DNA of 64,000 nucleotides from the NCBI GenBank assembly GCA_019637095.1, contig JAHBWG010000042.1, forward strand, positions 19,964 through 83,963. Direction: 5' to 3'. Shown here piece by piece: positions 35,818 through 46,581 of this stretch (position 1 is its first letter; each line of letters starts with the position of its first letter). Source of the stretch: Sandaracinaceae bacterium. Its GTDB lineage: Bacteria; Myxococcota_A; Polyangia; Polyangiales; Sandaracinaceae. A program made the position numbers and the translations under genes. The notes beneath the pieces are model-generated. The model saw only the letters and a program-made list of their open reading frames with translations. It did not search any database and was not told the origin of the DNA.

Positions 35818-36828
35818 TCACGCTCCGTAGAACGCGCGGTACCACTCCACGAACCGGGCGATGCCCTCCTCGATCGGAGTGCTCGGGCGGAAGTCGACGT
35901 CGCGCGCGAGGTCGTCGACGTCCGCGTAGGTGGCGGGGACGTCGCCGGCCTGCATCGGCAGCATGATCTTCTGCGCCTCGCGCCCGAGCGCGCGCTCGAG
36001 CGTCTCGATCATCGTCATCAGCTCGACCGGCTGGTTGTTGCCGATGTTGTAGATGCGGTAGGGCGCGGTGCTCGTCCCCGGGTCCGGCGCCTCGCTCGTC
36101 CACGTCGGGTCCGGCGCGGGCACGCGATCCATCGTCGCCACGACGCCACGCACGATGTCGTCGACGTACGTGAAGTCCCTGCGCATCGCGCCGTGGTTGA
36201 ACACGCGGATTGGCTCGCCCGCGAGGATCGCCTTGGTGAACAGGAAGAGCGCCATGTCGGGGCGACCCCACGGCCCGTACACGGTGAAGAACCGGAGCCC
36301 GGTGGTGGGCAGCCCGTAGAGGTGGCTGTAGCAGTGCGCCATCAGCTCGTTGGCCTTCTTCGAGGCCGCGTAGAGGCTGACGGGGTGGTCGACGTTGTCG
36401 TGCACCGAGAACGGCATGCGGGTGTTCAGGCCGTAGACGGAGCTCGACGAGGCGTAGACGAGGTGGGCGACGCCGTGGTGGCGGCAGCCCTCGAGGATGT
36501 TGACGAAGCCGACGAGGTTGCTGTCGACGTACGCGTGCGGGTTCTCGAGCGAGTAGCGGACGCCGGCCTGTGCGGCGAGGTGTACGACGCGGTCGAAGCG
36601 CTCCGCCGCGAAGAGCGCGGGGATGGCGGCGCGGTCGGCGACGTCCGCGCGGACGAAGCGGAAGCGGGGGTGCGGCTCGAGCCGCGCGAGTCGCGCTCTC
36701 TTGAGCGCGACGCTGTAGTAGTCGTTGAGGTCGTCGAGGCCGACCACCTCGTCACCGCGGGCGAGCAGGACCTCGCTGACGTGGGAGCCGATGAAGCCGG
36801 CGGCGCCGGTCACGAGGATGCGGGCCAT
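35818..36828 (-). CDS. NAD-dependent epimerase, UDP-glucuronate 4-epimerase-like
   Basis: A 336-residue extended SDR: GAAGFIGSH for NAD binding, LAAQAGVRYS, catalytic Tyr and Lys in LYAASKKANE, RFFTVYGPWGRPDMA and MRRDFTYVDD. The last two motifs and the N-terminal DDLNDYYSVALKRARL segment are typical of UDP-glucuronate (CapI/GAE type) 4-epimerases giving UDP-galacturonate; action on UDP-N-acetylhexosaminuronate is an alternative in view of the neighbouring dehydrogenase. Four bases separate it from the dehydrogenase gene. Confidence 0.9.
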   Translation of the reverse strand: MARILVTGAAGFIGSHVSEVLLARGDEVVGLDDLNDYYSVALKRARLARLEPHPRFRFVRADVADRAAIPALFAAERFDRVVHLAAQAGVRYSLENPHAYVDSNLVGFVNILEGCRHHGVAHLVYASSSSVYGLNTRMPFSVHDNVDHPVSLYAASKKANELMAHCYSHLYGLPTTGLRFFTVYGPWGRPDMALFLFTKAILAGEPIRVFNHGAMRRDFTYVDDIVRGVVATMDRVPAPDPTWTSEAPDPGTSTAPYRIYNIGNNQPVELMTMIETLERALGREAQKIMLPMQAGDVPATYADVDDLARDVDFRPSTPIEEGIARFVEWYRAFYGA

Positions 36829-36832
36829 GAGG

Positions 36833-38122
<1,290 letters not shown>

Positions 38123-38316
38123 GCTCGTATCCCGCGGCGACCATGACACCCGGCGACGGCGGATGCCACGGTCTCTCCCGTTGCCAGGATCGACGCGCGC
38201 ATTCGCGCGTGTCACACCCCCGCTGAACCCGCGACATCCCGCGGGACACCCACGAGCAGACCGTTGCGCGGATCGACCCAGCCGAGCCCCCGCCGCTCGA
38301 GACGAGCGGCTGACGC
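38123..38316. promoter_or_regulatory. Divergent intergenic region of the EPS operon
   Basis: A 194-base region between the minus-strand EPS operon and the plus-strand membrane-protein gene; promoters of both should be here. Visible features are an inverted repeat ACGCGCG/CGCGCGT (about 38192-38209, four-base loop) and the palindrome TCCCGCGGGA at 38237-38246. No convincing -35/-10 or -24/-12 pair was found on either strand. Confidence 0.4.
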
Positions 38317-39666
38317 GTGAGGGAGCTGCTCCCCGTCACGATGGTGCTCGCCGTCGCGGTGTTCGTCTTCTACGTCGCGCAGCGCGGCCTCGAGCGACGG
38401 CGCGAGGTCCCGGTGCTCGGGCTCGTGCTCTTCCTGCACGTCGCCGGCGCGTTCGCGCAGGTCCTGATCACCGAGGGGTACTACGGCGGCGGCGACGCCC
38501 TCTTCTACCACCGGCAGGCGCAGGTGCTCGGCTACCACGTCACGGCCGATGCGGCGCGCTACTTTCCCGAGATCCTCAGGCTCGTCGTGCAGCTCGAGGC
38601 GCGCCTTCCCGTGTACGTCATCGGCGCGGGCGGCCCGACGGGGACCATGCAAGGGCTGACGACCCTCCTGTCGATACCGCTGCAGAGCTCGGTGTACGCC
38701 ATCAGCGTCGCGTACTCGCTCGCCGCGTTCGTCGGTTTTCGTGCGCTGTATCAGGTGTTTCGCGAGCGGTTCGAGGCGAAGCACCACCCGTTCATCCTCC
38801 TGGCGGTGGCGGGGTTGCCGTCGGTGGTGTTCTGGACCTCGGGGATCCTGAAGGAGGCGGTCGCGATGGCCTTCCTCGGGTGGATGGTGCTCGGGGCCCA
38901 CAGACTCTCCCAGGGGCGCTGGGTTGCGGGCGGCGGGATGGCGCTCGTGGGGATCTTCGGCGCGTCGCTCGTGAAGGGCTACATCGTCCTGGTCTTCCTC
39001 TTGGCCGGCGCGGTGCTCATCTACTGGCACCGGGCGGTCCGCCCCGATGGCACGCTCCGGGGCAGGCCCGTGTACTTCGTCGGGCTCGCGGTCATCGCGG
39101 TCGTGGCGGTGATCGGGTTCGGTCGAATCTTCCCCCGCTATTCGTTCGCGGAGGCGATCGAGGAGACTCACCACCTGCAGGTCGTGGGGATCCGCGCTTC
39201 CGGCGGCTCGAACTACGAGCTCGGCCGAGCCGAACAGACGCTCTTGTCTCAGGCAGCGCTCGCCCCGTTCGCGCTCGTGACCGTGCTGTTCCGCCCGCTA
39301 CCGTTCGAGGCGCCCGGCGCCACCGGCGCGGTGAACTCCGCCGAGACGCTCGCCGTGACCCTGCTGGTCGCCTGGGTCCTCTATCGACAGAAGTGGCGGG
39401 ATCTCCTCGCCATGGTGCGCGGCTCGCCCTTCCTCATGGCGTCGGTGGTGTTCATCCTGCTCGGGGGCGTGGGCATCGGCCTCGCGACCACCAACCTCGG
39501 GACGCTCTCGCGCTACCGCGTCCCTCTGATGCCGTTCATCATGGGCACGCTCGTGGTGCTCTACCGAGTCCGGCCGGTCCCTCTCCCGAGCCCGCGTGGG
39601 GCCGCTCACCCGGCGCGGCGGCCCGTCAGAGGATCGGCGCCCAGCGCTCCTCTAGATACTCGGTGA
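38317..39666 (+). CDS. Polytopic membrane protein (possible second polymerase)
   Basis: A 449-residue protein with about ten to eleven membrane helices and a conserved-looking periplasmic/catalytic segment (GGGDALFYHRQAQVLGYH; later FWTSGILKEAVAMAFLGW and TLSRYRVPLMPF). The pattern is seen in uncharacterised Wzy- or GT-C-like proteins of polysaccharide loci; I cannot assign it to one. GTG 38317 is the start. Its 3' end overlaps the convergent LamG lipoprotein gene by 41 bases. Confidence 0.8.
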   Translation: MRELLPVTMVLAVAVFVFYVAQRGLERRREVPVLGLVLFLHVAGAFAQVLITEGYYGGGDALFYHRQAQVLGYHVTADAARYFPEILRLVVQLEARLPVYVIGAGGPTGTMQGLTTLLSIPLQSSVYAISVAYSLAAFVGFRALYQVFRERFEAKHHPFILLAVAGLPSVVFWTSGILKEAVAMAFLGWMVLGAHRLSQGRWVAGGGMALVGIFGASLVKGYIVLVFLLAGAVLIYWHRAVRPDGTLRGRPVYFVGLAVIAVVAVIGFGRIFPRYSFAEAIEETHHLQVVGIRASGGSNYELGRAEQTLLSQAALAPFALVTVLFRPLPFEAPGATGAVNSAETLAVTLLVAWVLYRQKWRDLLAMVRGSPFLMASVVFILLGGVGIGLATTNLGTLSRYRVPLMPFIMGTLVVLYRVRPVPLPSPRGAAHPARRPVRGSAPSAPLDTR

Positions 39667-40579
39667 CGGCGCTTCGCTCGGCCTCGGTCAGCGCCGCGTC
39701 CCAAACGATCAGCTCTGCCACGTCGCCGCTGAGCACGTTCGCGGTGAGCGTCCCCGCCGGGTTCCCGCCGATCCCCAGCGCGCGCGCGGTGCTCCCGTCG
39801 AGCGGCGTCGGCACGGTCCCCGCCAGCGCGCCGTCGATCACGAGGTCGACCGAAGGGCCGTGATCGAAGATCGCGAACACGTGCGCCCGGTCGTCGTCGG
39901 GCGCGGCCGGCGTCGTGCCGCGACCCGCGACGCCGAGGCGCAGGGTCGGCGGCGTGGTCACTTGGCGGAAGAGAATCACGTGCGCCGCGCGGTCGTTCGA
40001 GTGCAACAGCACGACCTGCCGTCCATCGCGCTCCAGGCGGGCGACGAGGAACACGGTCGAGCCGTCGCCCCACCGGATGGGGTCCGCGATGAAGTGGCCG
40101 CTCGCGTCGAAGCGCACGACGCGCCGCCCGCTGGCCTCGACCACGGTCGGCGGCGTGCGCGCGGCGGCGACCCCGACGCCACGCCCGCTCCGGTCGGGCC
40201 AGCTCGCCGCCGGTCCGAGCGCGAGATCGTCGGCGCGCACCCAGAGGACGAGCCCGGGGATGCTCGCGGGATCGAAGCCGCCGCCCGCGTCGGAGCCGGC
40301 GTCGGAGCCGGCGTCGGAGCCGCCGTCTGCTCCGGCGTCGGCCCCCGCGTCCGCTCCGGCGTCGGCCCCCGCGTCGAGCTCGCCGGCGTCCGGCTGGCCC
40401 GCGTCGGGGCGGGTGACGCAGCGCCCGTCGACGCACGACTGGCCCGACGGGCAATCCCCCTCGCTCGCGCAGGAGGCGGCGGTCCCGCTGCGATCAAGGA
40501 TGCAGCTCGGACCGAGGGTGACGAGCGCGAGGATCGCCACGGCGTGTCGCGACCACGACGGCCGGCCCCACGTACGCAT
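39626..40579 (-). CDS. LamG/concanavalin-like domain lipoprotein with Asp-Ala-Gly linker
   Basis: A 317-residue lipoprotein: signal peptide with Cys26 (LGPSCIL), a small Cys-rich segment (CASEGDCPSGQSCVDGRC), a repetitive Asp-Ala-Gly linker (about 56-100) and a concanavalin/LamG-like beta-sandwich (about 105-315; IPGLVLWVRADDLAL, FDASGHFIADPIRWGDG, VAELIVWDAALTEAER). LamG-type domains often bind glycans or surface proteins. Probably displayed on the cell surface near the EPS. Its 3' end overlaps the membrane-protein gene. Confidence 0.85.
   Translation of the reverse strand: MRTWGRPSWSRHAVAILALVTLGPSCILDRSGTAASCASEGDCPSGQSCVDGRCVTRPDAGQPDAGELDAGADAGADAGADAGADGGSDAGSDAGSDAGGGFDPASIPGLVLWVRADDLALGPAASWPDRSGRGVGVAAARTPPTVVEASGRRVVRFDASGHFIADPIRWGDGSTVFLVARLERDGRQVVLLHSNDRAAHVILFRQVTTPPTLRLGVAGRGTTPAAPDDDRAHVFAIFDHGPSVDLVIDGALAGTVPTPLDGSTARALGIGGNPAGTLTANVLSGDVAELIVWDAALTEAERSAVTEYLEERWAPIL
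40284..40411 (-). repeat. Asp-Ala-Gly-coding tandem repeat
   Basis: Short imperfect 9-12-bp units (GCGTCGGAGCCG-like, three clear copies at about 40287-40322, then diverged units) encode alternating Asp/Ser-Ala-Gly triplets in the lipoprotein. Such linkers are common in myxobacterial surface lipoproteins and are prone to in-frame length change. Confidence 0.75.
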
Positions 40580-40629
40580 GGCGCGCAGTCTACACCGGAT
40601 TGGATTCTGCGACGCGCTACGCTCGGGGG

Positions 40630-41511
40630 GTGTACGGCATGGTCTTCGCCGCCGGGCTCGGCACCCGCCTCCGACCGCTCACCGACGTCCTGCCCAAGCC
40701 CGCGATCCCACTCCTGTCGCGCTCGCTCGCGTCGTACGCACTCGAGCGGCTCGTCGCCGCTGGCGTGCGCCGCTGCGCGGTCAACACCCACCACCTCGCG
40801 CCCGCCGTCGAGCGCGCCATCGCGGCGGACGCGCCGCCGGGGCTCGAGATCGTCACGAGCCACGAGCCGGAGCTGCTCGGCACCGGCGGCGGTCTGCGGC
40901 GGGCGCTCGAGCGCGTCGGTCCGACCGACGAGCCCATCCTCGTGATGAACGGCGACATCCTGTTCTGGCCCGACCTCGAGGGCGCGCTCGCCCACCACCG
41001 CGCGATCGGCGCGCTCGCGACGATGGTGCTCCGGCGCGACCCGCGCGCGCACCGGTTCGGCGCGATCGAGGCGGACGCGACGGGGCGCGTGCGCCGCATC
41101 CTCGGCGAGCCGGCCGACGTGCGCGCCTCGCTGGCGACGCGGATGTTCACCGGCGTGCACGTGCTCTCGCCAGAGGTCGTGGCGGCGCTCCCCGAGCGCG
41201 GGTGCGTGATCCGGCTCGGTTACCAGCGCTGGTTGGCGCAGGGGCGGGTGATCGGGGGCTTCGACGACCCGGCGCCCTGGCGCGATCTGGGGACGCCGGC
41301 CGAGTATCTGCGCGCCCACCTCGACCTCCTGGACGGGACCTTCGCGTGGCCCGGCCTGACGCCGCCGGGTGGCGACGTCTTCCTCGGCGCGGGAGCGCGC
41401 GTCGATCCGGGCGTGACCCTCGCCCGCGCCGTCGTCTGGCCCGAGACCCACGTGACCGAGAGCGCGCACGATGCCATCCTCGCCCCCCATGCCCGCGTCG
41501 ACGTCCGCTGA
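40630..41511 (+). CDS. Sugar-phosphate nucleotidyltransferase
   Basis: About 293 residues. Nucleotide-binding signature [16 protein letters not shown], then [14 protein letters not shown] and the metal-binding DI in MNGDILF, as in RmlA/GlmU/MurU-type enzymes that make NDP-sugars from sugar-1-phosphate. The C-terminal part carries a short beta-helix-like tail ([14 protein letters not shown]). The GTG at 40630 places the signature near the N-terminus; ATG 40639 with a G-rich stretch upstream is equally possible. It overlaps the flavoprotein gene by 41 bases. The substrate is uncertain (MurU-like hexose or acetylated muramic acid phosphate possible). Confidence 0.88.
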   Translation: MYGMVFAAGLGTRLRPLTDVLPKPAIPLLSRSLASYALERLVAAGVRRCAVNTHHLAPAVERAIAADAPPGLEIVTSHEPELLGTGGGLRRALERVGPTDEPILVMNGDILFWPDLEGALAHHRAIGALATMVLRRDPRAHRFGAIEADATGRVRRILGEPADVRASLATRMFTGVHVLSPEVVAALPERGCVIRLGYQRWLAQGRVIGGFDDPAPWRDLGTPAEYLRAHLDLLDGTFAWPGLTPPGGDVFLGAGARVDPGVTLARAVVWPETHVTESAHDAILAPHARVDVR

Positions 41512-42769
41512 GACTCGCATCCTCGTCGTCGGCGCCGGCGTCAGCGGCCTCGGGCTCGCGGACTGGCTCGGCTCGGACGACTACCTGATCCTCGAGGCGG
41601 ACGACGAGGTCGGCGGCTACTGCAAGACCGTCTCGCGAGACGGCTTCGTCTGGGATTACTCGGGGCACTTCTTCCACTTTCGGCACCCCGAGATCGAGCG
41701 CTACCTCGTCGCGCGGATGAAGGGGCAGCGCGTCCTCGAGGTCGACAAGGAGGCGCGCATCCACTGGAAGGGCGCGCTCATCGACTTCCCGTTCCAGAAG
41801 AACATCCACCAGCTCCCGAAAGAAGATTTGCTCGATGCGATGCACGATCTCTACTTCCGGGAGGCGCGCGAGCCCGAGAACTTCCGCGAGATGCTCTACT
41901 GCCGGTTCGGCCGCTCGATCGCGGAGATGTTCCTCGTCCCGTACAACGAGAAGCTCTATGCGACGGACCTCGCCACGCTCGACGTGGACGCGATGGGGCG
42001 CTTCTTCCCGCACGCCGACATCGACGAGGTCGTGCGGAACTTCCGCGCCGCCGACAACCGCTCGTACAACAGCAAGTTCACTTACCCGGAGGGCGGCGCG
42101 ATCCAGTACGTGCACGCGCTGCTCGAGGGCGTCGACTCGCGGCGGATCCACCTCCGCGAGGCGCTCGTGCGGATCGACCTCGACGGCCGCGTCGCACATA
42201 CCAGCGAGGGTCGCGCGATCCGCTACGAGCACCTCGTGAGCAGCGCGCCGCTCCCGCGTCTGCTCGAGATGAGCGGGCTCCCGCACGACGCGAGCGTGTT
42301 CACCTGGAACAAGGTCCTCGTCTTCAACCTCGGGTTCGACCGCAAGGGCCCGCGGGGCATCCACTGGATCTACTACCCGCAGCGCGAGCTCGCCTTCTAC
42401 CGCGTGGGCTTCTACGACAACATCTTCGGGACCGAGCGGATGAGCTGCTACGTCGAGATCGGCCTGCCACCGGACGCCGAGGTGGACGTCGAATCCTCTC
42501 GGGCGCGCGTGCTCGAGGACCTCGCGCGCGCGGGGCTCCTCGACGGCCACGAGCTGGTCGCGTGGCACTCGGTGGTGCTCGACCCCGCCTACGTCCACAT
42601 CACCCGGCGGAGCATCGACGAGGTCGCGCGGGTGCGCGCGGTGCTCGAGGGTCACGGGGTCCACTCGATCGGTCGGTACGGCGGCTGGACCTACTGCTCC
42701 ATCGAGGACAACTTGGTCGAGGCGCGGGCGCTCGCCGAGCGCTTGGCGGGCCGCGCCGAGCGTGCGTGA
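41471..42769 (+). CDS. FAD-dependent amine-oxidase-like/UDP-galactopyranose-mutase-like protein
   Basis: A 432-residue flavoprotein: N-terminal dinucleotide motif [28 protein letters not shown], then [14 protein letters not shown] and [14 protein letters not shown], ending with [17 protein letters not shown]. It belongs to the protoporphyrinogen-oxidase/UDP-galactopyranose-mutase superfamily branch often found in polysaccharide loci. The reaction cannot be stated from the sequence; modification of a nucleotide or lipid-linked sugar is likely by context. It overlaps the nucleotidyltransferase gene, so the two probably form one operon. Confidence 0.82.
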   Translation: MPSSPPMPASTSAETRILVVGAGVSGLGLADWLGSDDYLILEADDEVGGYCKTVSRDGFVWDYSGHFFHFRHPEIERYLVARMKGQRVLEVDKEARIHWKGALIDFPFQKNIHQLPKEDLLDAMHDLYFREAREPENFREMLYCRFGRSIAEMFLVPYNEKLYATDLATLDVDAMGRFFPHADIDEVVRNFRAADNRSYNSKFTYPEGGAIQYVHALLEGVDSRRIHLREALVRIDLDGRVAHTSEGRAIRYEHLVSSAPLPRLLEMSGLPHDASVFTWNKVLVFNLGFDRKGPRGIHWIYYPQRELAFYRVGFYDNIFGTERMSCYVEIGLPPDAEVDVESSRARVLEDLARAGLLDGHELVAWHSVVLDPAYVHITRRSIDEVARVRAVLEGHGVHSIGRYGGWTYCSIEDNLVEARALAERLAGRAERA

Positions 42770-42901
42770 ACGCCGGGTCGGGGCTCGACACACGGCCGGG
42801 ATCGTTGCATCTAGGGATGACTCGCGCGGTGGGCGGGCGGGCCGGTCGGAGGGCTCGCGCGCTTTGCCCCCTCGGGCGCCGCGCACGCTTGGGAGAACGC
42901 A

Positions 42902-44821
42902 ATGGCTCGTGGACGGATGAATCTCGGGGCCCTCTCGGGCCTCGCGGGGGTGTGGCTCGTGGCGGCGATCGGCTGTGACGCGGGACCGCGTCCGCCGGGC
43001 ACGCGGGACGCAGGGCCCGTGGGCGCGGACGCCGCGACGTCCTTCACCTGCGTACCGGGGGCGGGCGGGTTTCGTTGCGAGGGCAACGAGGCGATCGAGT
43101 GCCGCCCGGACGGGACCGACGGAACGCGGACGAACTGCGTGACGAGCGGGCAGGTCTGCGCCGACCGGATCGGGTGCACGACCTGCGTACCCAATCGCTT
43201 CCGCTGCAACGGCAACACGGTCGAGCTGTGCAACGGCGACGGGACCGCGTGGACGACCCACGCCGCCTGCGACGCCTCGCTCGGCCAGATGTGCAACGCG
43301 GTGATCGGCGGCTGTACGAGCCCGTGCGACGACGCGGCCGCCACGAACTCGTACATCGGCTGCGAGTACTTTCCGGTCACCACGCTGAACAGCGAGCTCG
43401 CGCCGGAGTTCGTCCCGGCCGTGGTCGTGTCGAACCCGCAGACCGAGCCGGCGATGGTGACGGTCACCGGCCCGGCCGGCTTCAGCCAGTCGCGCACGCT
43501 CGCGGCCGGCGCGGTCGAGACGATCGAGCTGCCCTGGGTGGCGGCGCTCAAGGGCACCCCGGGCGCCGAGGCCTCGGCGCTCGTCAGCGGTGGCGCCTAC
43601 CACCTGCGCTCGACGCTGCCGGTGACGGTCTACCAGTTCAACCCGCTCGAGTACCGCATCCCCCGCGACTGCGCGCACGAGACGCGCCTCGATCCGGGCT
43701 TCGGCGACAGCCAGTGCTTCTCGCACTCGAACGACGCCTCGCTCCTGCTCCCCGCGCACGTCATGACGGGCAACTACATCGCGGTCTCGCGCCCGACGAT
43801 GTACACGCGCATCACGCAGCCCGGGCTGTTCGGGCCGATGACCTCGGAGGTCGGTCACCCGGGCTTCGTCACGATCGTCGGCGTCTCGGCGACTCCGGTC
43901 ACCGTCAACGTGCAGTACCGCGGCCGCGTGGTCGCCGGCACCGGCGTGACGGCGGCGGGCCCGGGGCAGACCGGCTCCTTCACCCTCAACCAGGGCGACG
44001 TCCTGCAGCTCGTCGGCGGGCGCCCCACCTCGTGCACGCCAGGCTTCACGGACCGCGTCGAGGGCACGACGATCGACTACTGCACGGTGAGCGAGGAGTT
44101 CGATCTCACCGGTACGGAGATCCGCGCGACGGGGCGGGTCCAGGTCATCGCGGGCCACAGCTGCGCGTTCGTCCCGTACAACCGGTGGGCCTGTGATCAC
44201 CTCGAGGAGGCGATGTTCCCGCTCGAGACCTGGGGCACCGAGACGATCGTGAGCGCGTCGCAGCCGCTGCGCTCGGAGCCCAACCTCATCCGCATCGTCT
44301 CGGGCGTGGACGGGAACTCGCTCACGTTCGACCCGGCGCCCCCTGGCGTCTCGGCGACGACCCTCAGCCGCGGGCAGATCCTGGAGTTCGAAGCGCGAGA
44401 CAGCTTCCGCGTGTCGGGCACGGGAGCGCTCGTCGTCGCGCAGCACCTCGTCGGCCAGGACTACGCGGGGATCTCCACGGCGGGCGCGATGGGGGAGGGT
44501 GACCCCTCGATGTCGCTCGGCATCCCGACGGAGCAGTTCCGGACGCAATACAGCTTCCTCGCTCCGGTCAGCTTCGCGCGCAGCTACGTGAACGTGACGG
44601 CGCCGACGGGCGCGACCATCACCCTCGACGGCGTGCCGGTCTCCGGCTTCACGCCGGTCGGCGGGACCGGGTACGGCGTCGCCCGCGTGATGATCTCGGG
44701 CGGACAGCACAACATCACCGGGGATCGACCGTTCGGGATCGTGGTGTACGGCTTCGGCTCGTACACGAGCTACATGTACCCGGGTGGCCTGGACTTCGAG
44801 GAGATCAACCCGCTGATCTGA
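42902..44821 (+). CDS. IgGFc-binding-protein-like surface lipoprotein
   Basis: A 639-residue lipoprotein with signal peptide and Cys25 (AAIGCDAG), two small Cys-rich EGF-like segments (about 50-145, including FRCEGNEAIEC, FRCNGNTVELC and CNAVIGGCTSPC), and a long beta-rich region matching the IgGFc-binding N-terminal domain (for example FVPAVVVSNPQTEPAMVTVT and YHLRSTLPVTVYQFNPLEY). This family is frequent in myxobacteria; its function is unknown, with adhesion suggested. GGGAG precedes the ATG. It stands alone. Confidence 0.85.
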   Translation: MARGRMNLGALSGLAGVWLVAAIGCDAGPRPPGTRDAGPVGADAATSFTCVPGAGGFRCEGNEAIECRPDGTDGTRTNCVTSGQVCADRIGCTTCVPNRFRCNGNTVELCNGDGTAWTTHAACDASLGQMCNAVIGGCTSPCDDAAATNSYIGCEYFPVTTLNSELAPEFVPAVVVSNPQTEPAMVTVTGPAGFSQSRTLAAGAVETIELPWVAALKGTPGAEASALVSGGAYHLRSTLPVTVYQFNPLEYRIPRDCAHETRLDPGFGDSQCFSHSNDASLLLPAHVMTGNYIAVSRPTMYTRITQPGLFGPMTSEVGHPGFVTIVGVSATPVTVNVQYRGRVVAGTGVTAAGPGQTGSFTLNQGDVLQLVGGRPTSCTPGFTDRVEGTTIDYCTVSEEFDLTGTEIRATGRVQVIAGHSCAFVPYNRWACDHLEEAMFPLETWGTETIVSASQPLRSEPNLIRIVSGVDGNSLTFDPAPPGVSATTLSRGQILEFEARDSFRVSGTGALVVAQHLVGQDYAGISTAGAMGEGDPSMSLGIPTEQFRTQYSFLAPVSFARSYVNVTAPTGATITLDGVPVSGFTPVGGTGYGVARVMISGGQHNITGDRPFGIVVYGFGSYTSYMYPGGLDFEEINPLI

Positions 44822-44846
44822 CGAAGGCGCGGCGCCCCGCGGTGGG

Positions 44847-45671
44847 TCAGCGGCGGGCGAGGCGGGTGCGCAGGCCGAGCGCGGCGTGGGCGCCGGCGCT
44901 GAGGACACCGCGGGGGAGGCTCCGGTTCACGAGGTGCGGCGCCACGGCACAGACCGGGGCGCTGCTCCCGAAGCGGGCGGTCAGTCGCCGCGCGAGGGCG
45001 GCGGCCGTGTCGCCGACCGGGTCGGGCGCGAGCGCGTCGAGGACCCGCGCGGCGAACGCGTCCGTTGCCGCGTGGGCGAGCGCGTAGCGGGCGGCGCGGG
45101 CGAGGCCGTGGGCCTCGAGGTGGCGGGCGAGCGCGGTCGGGGCGAGCCCGAAGCGGCTGGCGACCGCGGAGAAGTCGCGCAGCTGCGCGGTGTCCTGCGC
45201 GACGTGGCGTCCCTTGGCGAAGTTGCCGACGAGGTGCGCGTAGAGGTCGCGTGGATCGGGCAGCACCACGACCGCGTCGAAGAGCGCCTCGTCGATGCGG
45301 CCGCGCGCGAAGAGCGCCTCGCCGCCCAGGGCGAAGAGGCCGGGCGCGAACGGCCGACGGTGCAGGTCGACCTCGAGCTGCGCGTCGGGGCCCTTGGTCG
45401 AGGCGCCGGCGCGGCCCTCGGGCGCGACGCGGTGCCCGGCGCGCCGCAGCGCGGCCAGCGCGCGCGCGAACTGCCCGGGCGGGACCAGCAGGTCGGCGTC
45501 CGAGAGCATCCGATCGGCGGGGTCCTGATAGACGACGTGCTGGAGCAGCACGCCCTTGAGCGGCATCGGCAGGATCCCCTCGGCGTTCAGCAGGCGCACC
45601 GTCGCCGAGAGGTCGCGCCTCGCGACGAGCGCCGCCGCGAGGCGCGCGGTGTGGCTCGACCCGAGGTGCAT
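44847..45671 (-). CDS. Uncharacterised nucleotidyltransferase (NTP_transf_5-like)
   Basis: About 274 residues. The core motif PLKGVLLQHVVYQDPADR, followed by SDADLLVPPG with the paired Asp residues of a minimal nucleotidyltransferase, and later LEVDLHRRPFAPG. This family often stands in capsule/PqqD-type and polysaccharide regions; its function is unknown. ATG 45671 was chosen; TTG 45680 in the same frame is possible. It runs in the same direction as the PP2C phosphatase gene upstream, 20 bases away. Confidence 0.75.
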   Translation of the reverse strand: MHLGSSHTARLAAALVARRDLSATVRLLNAEGILPMPLKGVLLQHVVYQDPADRMLSDADLLVPPGQFARALAALRRAGHRVAPEGRAGASTKGPDAQLEVDLHRRPFAPGLFALGGEALFARGRIDEALFDAVVVLPDPRDLYAHLVGNFAKGRHVAQDTAQLRDFSAVASRFGLAPTALARHLEAHGLARAARYALAHAATDAFAARVLDALAPDPVGDTAAALARRLTARFGSSAPVCAVAPHLVNRSLPRGVLSAGAHAALGLRTRLARR

Positions 45672-45690
45672 CACCGCCAACGATGACGCG

Positions 45691-46470
45691 TCAGCCCGCG
45701 CCCATCCACTTGGCGAGCACCACGGTCACGTTGTCGGGCCCGCCGTTCTGGTTCGCCCGATCGATGAGCCGCGCGACGCCTTGCTTGAGGTCGTTCGTGC
45801 TCGTGGCGATCTCGAGGATCTCGTCGTCCGTGACCGGCCCGCACAGTCCGTCTGAGCAGAGCACGTAGACGTCGCCGGGTTGCGGGTGGTCGAGCCGCGT
45901 GTCGACCTTCACCGTGTCCTTCATGCCGAGCGCGCGAACGATCACGTTCTTGTGCGGGAAGTTCGCGATCTCCTCCTCGGTGAGCCGCTTCATCTTGATG
46001 TAGTCGTTGAGGAGGGAGTGGTCGTCGGTGAGCTGTTCCATCTTCGTCCCGCGGACGCGATAGACGCGCGAGTCGCCGACGTGCGCGATGAGCACGCCCT
46101 CGTCGATCACGAGGATCGTGACGACCGTCGTGCCCATCCCGCGGAGCTTGGGCTCGCGCTGCGCCGACTCGTGGATGCGCAGGTTCGCCAGCTTGATCCC
46201 CGTGATGAGGCGGTTCTCCTCGTAGCCGCGCGACTTGTCCATCTTGTACGGCCAGGTCGCCTCCGGGTCGGCGCTGGTGGCCTTGAAGAACTCGCGCAGG
46301 GTGTCGATCGCCATCCGAGAGGCGACCTCGCCCGAGGCGTGGCCGCCCATCCCGTCGGCGACGAGGAACAGGTTCTCCTCGCTCAGCAGCTCGAAGGCGT
46401 CCTCGTTATGAGCGCGCTTCATGCCGACGTTCGTGTCACCTGCGACGAGGACGCGTGCTCTGGAGCCCAC
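45691..46470 (-). CDS. PP2C-type Ser/Thr protein phosphatase
   Basis: A 259-residue metal-dependent phosphatase: VAGDTNVGMKRAHNEDAF, FLVADGMGGHASGEVAS, IAHVGDSRVYRVRG, CSDGL and GGPDNVTVVLAKW, with all metal-ligand Asp residues of PP2C present. It removes phosphates placed by Hanks-type kinases; one such kinase gene is at 52645-54222, and the FHA domain of the GltG-like protein could read such marks. GTG start at 46470. Confidence 0.93.
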   Translation of the reverse strand: MGSRARVLVAGDTNVGMKRAHNEDAFELLSEENLFLVADGMGGHASGEVASRMAIDTLREFFKATSADPEATWPYKMDKSRGYEENRLITGIKLANLRIHESAQREPKLRGMGTTVVTILVIDEGVLIAHVGDSRVYRVRGTKMEQLTDDHSLLNDYIKMKRLTEEEIANFPHKNVIVRALGMKDTVKVDTRLDHPQPGDVYVLCSDGLCGPVTDDEILEIATSTNDLKQGVARLIDRANQNGGPDNVTVVLAKWMGAG

Positions 46471-46581
46471 CAGCCGTATCCCTCCAAGGTCCTCGGACCC
46501 TAAGAACGGTCAGACCCGACCGTTCCGCGGGGGAGCATAACCCAATCGGGCCGCGGTTCGGCAAACACGATCACGGCTCCT

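Noticed and set aside
38170..38186. Sigma-54 promoter candidate before the membrane-protein gene
   Set aside because: The GG and GC elements are separated by eleven bases instead of ten, and the rest of the motif is poor.
41147..44908. 1253-codon open frame on the minus strand
   Set aside because: It spans three plus-strand genes with good signatures (nucleotidyltransferase, flavoprotein, IgGFc-binding-like) and their gap; no domain is visible in it.
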